A stretch of 19,236 nt of DNA from Saksenaea vasiformis B4078 (taxonomy: Eukaryota; Mucoromycota; Mucoromycetes; Mucorales; Saksenaeaceae), in contig JNDT01000523.1 in assembly GCA_000697055.1 (NCBI GenBank), positions 1-19,236 on the forward strand. Direction: 5' to 3'. Of this stretch, positions 18,431-19,236 are shown piece by piece. Position 1 is the stretch's first letter. Every line of letters begins with the position of its first letter. The notes beneath the pieces were generated by a model. It was not told where the DNA came from and did no database searches. It saw only the letters and a program-made list of their open reading frames with translations. A program made the position numbers and the translations under genes.

Positions 18431-19236
18431 AATAGTATGACCCATGGCCAACGTTACTATTAACTTACAAAGATCAGGCTCATAGATAAAAAATGTAGAT
18501 GAGGAAGTAAGCTTGTAGAATATTTGTTAAAAATGGTAAGTATCATTTTCTTAATAATAAAAATGTTGAAGAATCAAGAGGATGAATGAGAAAAAACAAG
18601 AGACAAGAGAAGTCAGCGAGACTTGGATGAAATCTTTATTGAATAAAAAGTGTTCCTCTTTTTATAACAAAATCATCTATGGACACAGATAGATTGGGCT
18701 ATATTCCATGATTGCACAGATGCCCATATATCCATGATATAGCCGGTATCTATATTGGATCTTTCTTAATGCAGTACTTACAGAGGACAGATCGAGAGTG
18801 GATCATAGAAAACTTGGTAAAAGGCATTGTATAAAGGAATCCGGGATAAGTACTAATATGGAAGCTGTGGTAAATCAACAACGGTTATGAGAGACAACTC
18901 TCTACTTATACTTTCTCAATTACATGCTATAAGAGCAGGGTCAATGAATTACAACTATCAATCGGAGTCCATAATATAGTCAGAAAGGGAAGACATTTAT
19001 CCGAAGTTATAAATACTGACCCATCACAATTTCTAAATAAACACGACTCTCACGATACTTCTCGATTGTCTACATTATTGAACCTTTAAAAACCAAGTTT
19101 ATAACAGAAGCAATTGAAAGTCCACAGTCTGTGTTCAAGGTAATTTCGGAGTAGAAATAGGATCTCTTTATGGTAATGTATCAATCATTGGCTAGCAATG
19201 TATCTGACTGTGAATGGAGGATGTTGGAATACAACA
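18431..19236. other. AT-rich right end of the window, possible LTR edge
   Basis: There is no convincing ORF. An 8-bp inverted repeat GGCTATAT/ATATAGCC spans 18697-18744, with TCCATGAT repeated inside it. TTATAAATA near 19010 resembles a TATA box. The last 15 nt (19222-19236) read TGTTGGAATACAACA, a TG...CA inverted end of the kind that opens Ty1/copia LTRs. The window stops there, so an element cannot be confirmed. Confidence 0.3.

Noticed and set aside
17816..18463. 215-aa Phe/Leu-rich plus-strand frame, membrane-protein-like
   Set aside because: It is produced by the pyrimidine minisatellite; the repeat unit has no stop in several frames and there is no other coding signal.

Overview
The window looks like nuclear DNA of a mucoralean fungus (Mucoromycota). 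Genes are cut by many short introns (mostly 38-60 nt, GT...AG). Three are recognisable as fungal housekeeping genes: a PP4 regulatory subunit, a TBC-domain protein and a Cla4-type PAK kinase. The copy of a Fanzor-like RuvC/zinc-ribbon protein resembles multi-copy families known from Mucorales. The lineage call is inference from gene content and intron style; no rRNA or marker gene is present.

Layout. 1-615: no convincing gene. 616-3525 (+): a Fanzor homolog, the eukaryotic relative of TnpB RNA-guided nucleases, with RuvC and zinc-ribbon motifs visible but broken by two apparent +1 frameshifts and one in-frame stop. 3750-6776 (+): PP4 regulatory subunit 3 (Psy2/SMEK), 15 exons, about 774 aa after splicing, including one GC-AG intron. 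6777-8166: intergenic, with a strong 75-nt hairpin and the first copy of a dispersed repeat. 8167-11025 (+): TBC1D12/14-like Rab GAP, 8 exons, about 829 aa, whose catalytic glutamine finger is replaced by arginine. 11376-14066 (-): Cla4-type p21-activated kinase, 10 exons, 698 aa, PH-CRIB-kinase, convergent with the TBC gene. 14067-19236: gene-poor, with a second copy of the dispersed repeat, one doubtful small ORF, hairpins, an 18-nt minisatellite and an LTR-like end at the window edge.

Functional picture. Psy2, the TBC protein and Cla4 act in separate processes (PP4 targeting, Rab traffic, Cdc42-dependent polarity) and there is no sign of a cluster. The mobile or selfish component is the decayed Fanzor, which ends only 224 nt before the Psy2 start, together with the dispersed spliced repeat present at about 7.1-7.8 kb and 15.4-15.9 kb. 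All exon models were built by hand from splice signals, reading-frame continuity and remembered family motifs; no database search or transcript data was available.
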